From JACQCV01 sp964634555 (lineage in GTDB: Bacteria; Patescibacteriota; Minisyncoccia; Phycocordibacterales; UBA12445): 22,363 nucleotides of DNA. Within the stretch, counting starts at the first letter, position 1. The number at the start of each line of letters is the position of its first letter. This document shows positions 22,177 to 22,363 of the stretch, in pieces. The DNA is taken from positions 1 through 22,363 of the forward strand of contig CAZWJJ010000012.1 of NCBI GenBank assembly GCA_964634555.1, given 5' to 3'. The translations under genes and the position numbers were made by a program. The notes under the pieces are model-generated. The model saw only the letters and a program-made list of their open reading frames with translations. It had not been told where the DNA came from and did not search any database.

Positions 22177-22363
22177 ATGTCTGAATATATGCCAACTATC
22201 GGCTTGGAAATTCACGCCGAGTTGAAGACTAAAACCAAGATGTTTTGTTCTTCGATCAATAATGCCGAAGAGAAGCGTCAGAATGTAAATATTCTTCCGG
22301 TCTGTATGGCTCATCCTTGCACATTGCATGTGATGAATAAAAAGGCAGTTTTGTATTTTTTTT
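22177..22363 (+). CDS. gatB: Aspartyl/glutamyl-tRNA amidotransferase subunit B (partial, 5' end)
   Basis: GatB is the kinase-like and tRNA-binding subunit of the GatCAB complex, which converts Glu-tRNA(Gln) and Asp-tRNA(Asn) to the amidated forms. The 62 visible residues open with YMPTIGLEIHAELKTKTKMF, the classic GatB N-terminus, and continue with NVNILPVCMAHPCTLHVMNK. The family usually reads PVCxGxPGTLPVxNKxAV here; three conserved positions differ and the last residues (LYFF) do not fit, so the last ~60 bases may contain sequence errors. The frame runs off the window. Confidence 0.9.
   Translation, partial: MSEYMPTIGLEIHAELKTKTKMFCSSINNAEEKRQNVNILPVCMAHPCTLHVMNKKAVLYFF

Overview
The window looks like a metagenome-derived scaffold from a member of the Candidate Phyla Radiation (Patescibacteria), probably Parcubacteria-like. 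The evidence is indirect: a secreted protein with a peptidoglycan-binding domain, a lamin-tail-like domain and a Cys-rich end of the kind common in these genomes; five tandem type IV secretion pilin-like genes; an intergenic palindrome of the TGTCATTGCGAGGAG...CTCGCAATGACA type; almost no Shine-Dalgarno sites in the first 15 kb; and tRNA genes without an encoded CCA. TGA, TAG and TAA all end genes, so the code is standard, not the UGA=Gly code of Gracilibacteria and Absconditabacteria. A run of 10 N at 15974-15983 marks a scaffold gap.

Layout. Positions 1-990 (minus) hold the partial secreted protein, divergent from a cluster at 1053-4521 of a degenerate metallo-beta-lactamase-fold protein, a small membrane protein and gyrA. 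After a 399-bp spacer full of palindromic repeats comes a plus-strand run (4921-8682): a methyltransferase, an orphan extracellular solute-binding protein and five small exported pilin-like proteins. Next are another palindrome, an 88-bp duplication that carries the 3' end of a tRNA gene, and tRNA-Leu and tRNA-Tyr on the minus strand. A four-gene operon (9374-15668) encodes a large PAS histidine kinase, a MacA-like adaptor, a MacB-type ATPase and a MacB-type permease whose reading frame is broken by an in-frame TAA.

From 15.8 kb the style changes. Lineage-specific genes with strong Shine-Dalgarno sites (a multi-pass membrane protein cut by the N gap, a two-helix membrane protein with coiled coils, a lipoprotein and a small basic protein) are interleaved with housekeeping genes typA, murB and the start of gatB. 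typA and gatB have a -10 box so close to the start codon that leaderless transcripts are likely, as does the metallo-beta-lactamase-fold gene at 1053. Rho-independent terminators close several of these units.

How the genes may work together: the kinase and MacAB genes probably form one envelope-stress or export operon without a local response regulator. The solute-binding protein and pilin array probably form one surface-exposed module, but no ATPase (VirB4 type) or other secretion component is in view. No complete new system can be proven here; the pilin array and the two initiation styles are the most worthwhile leads.
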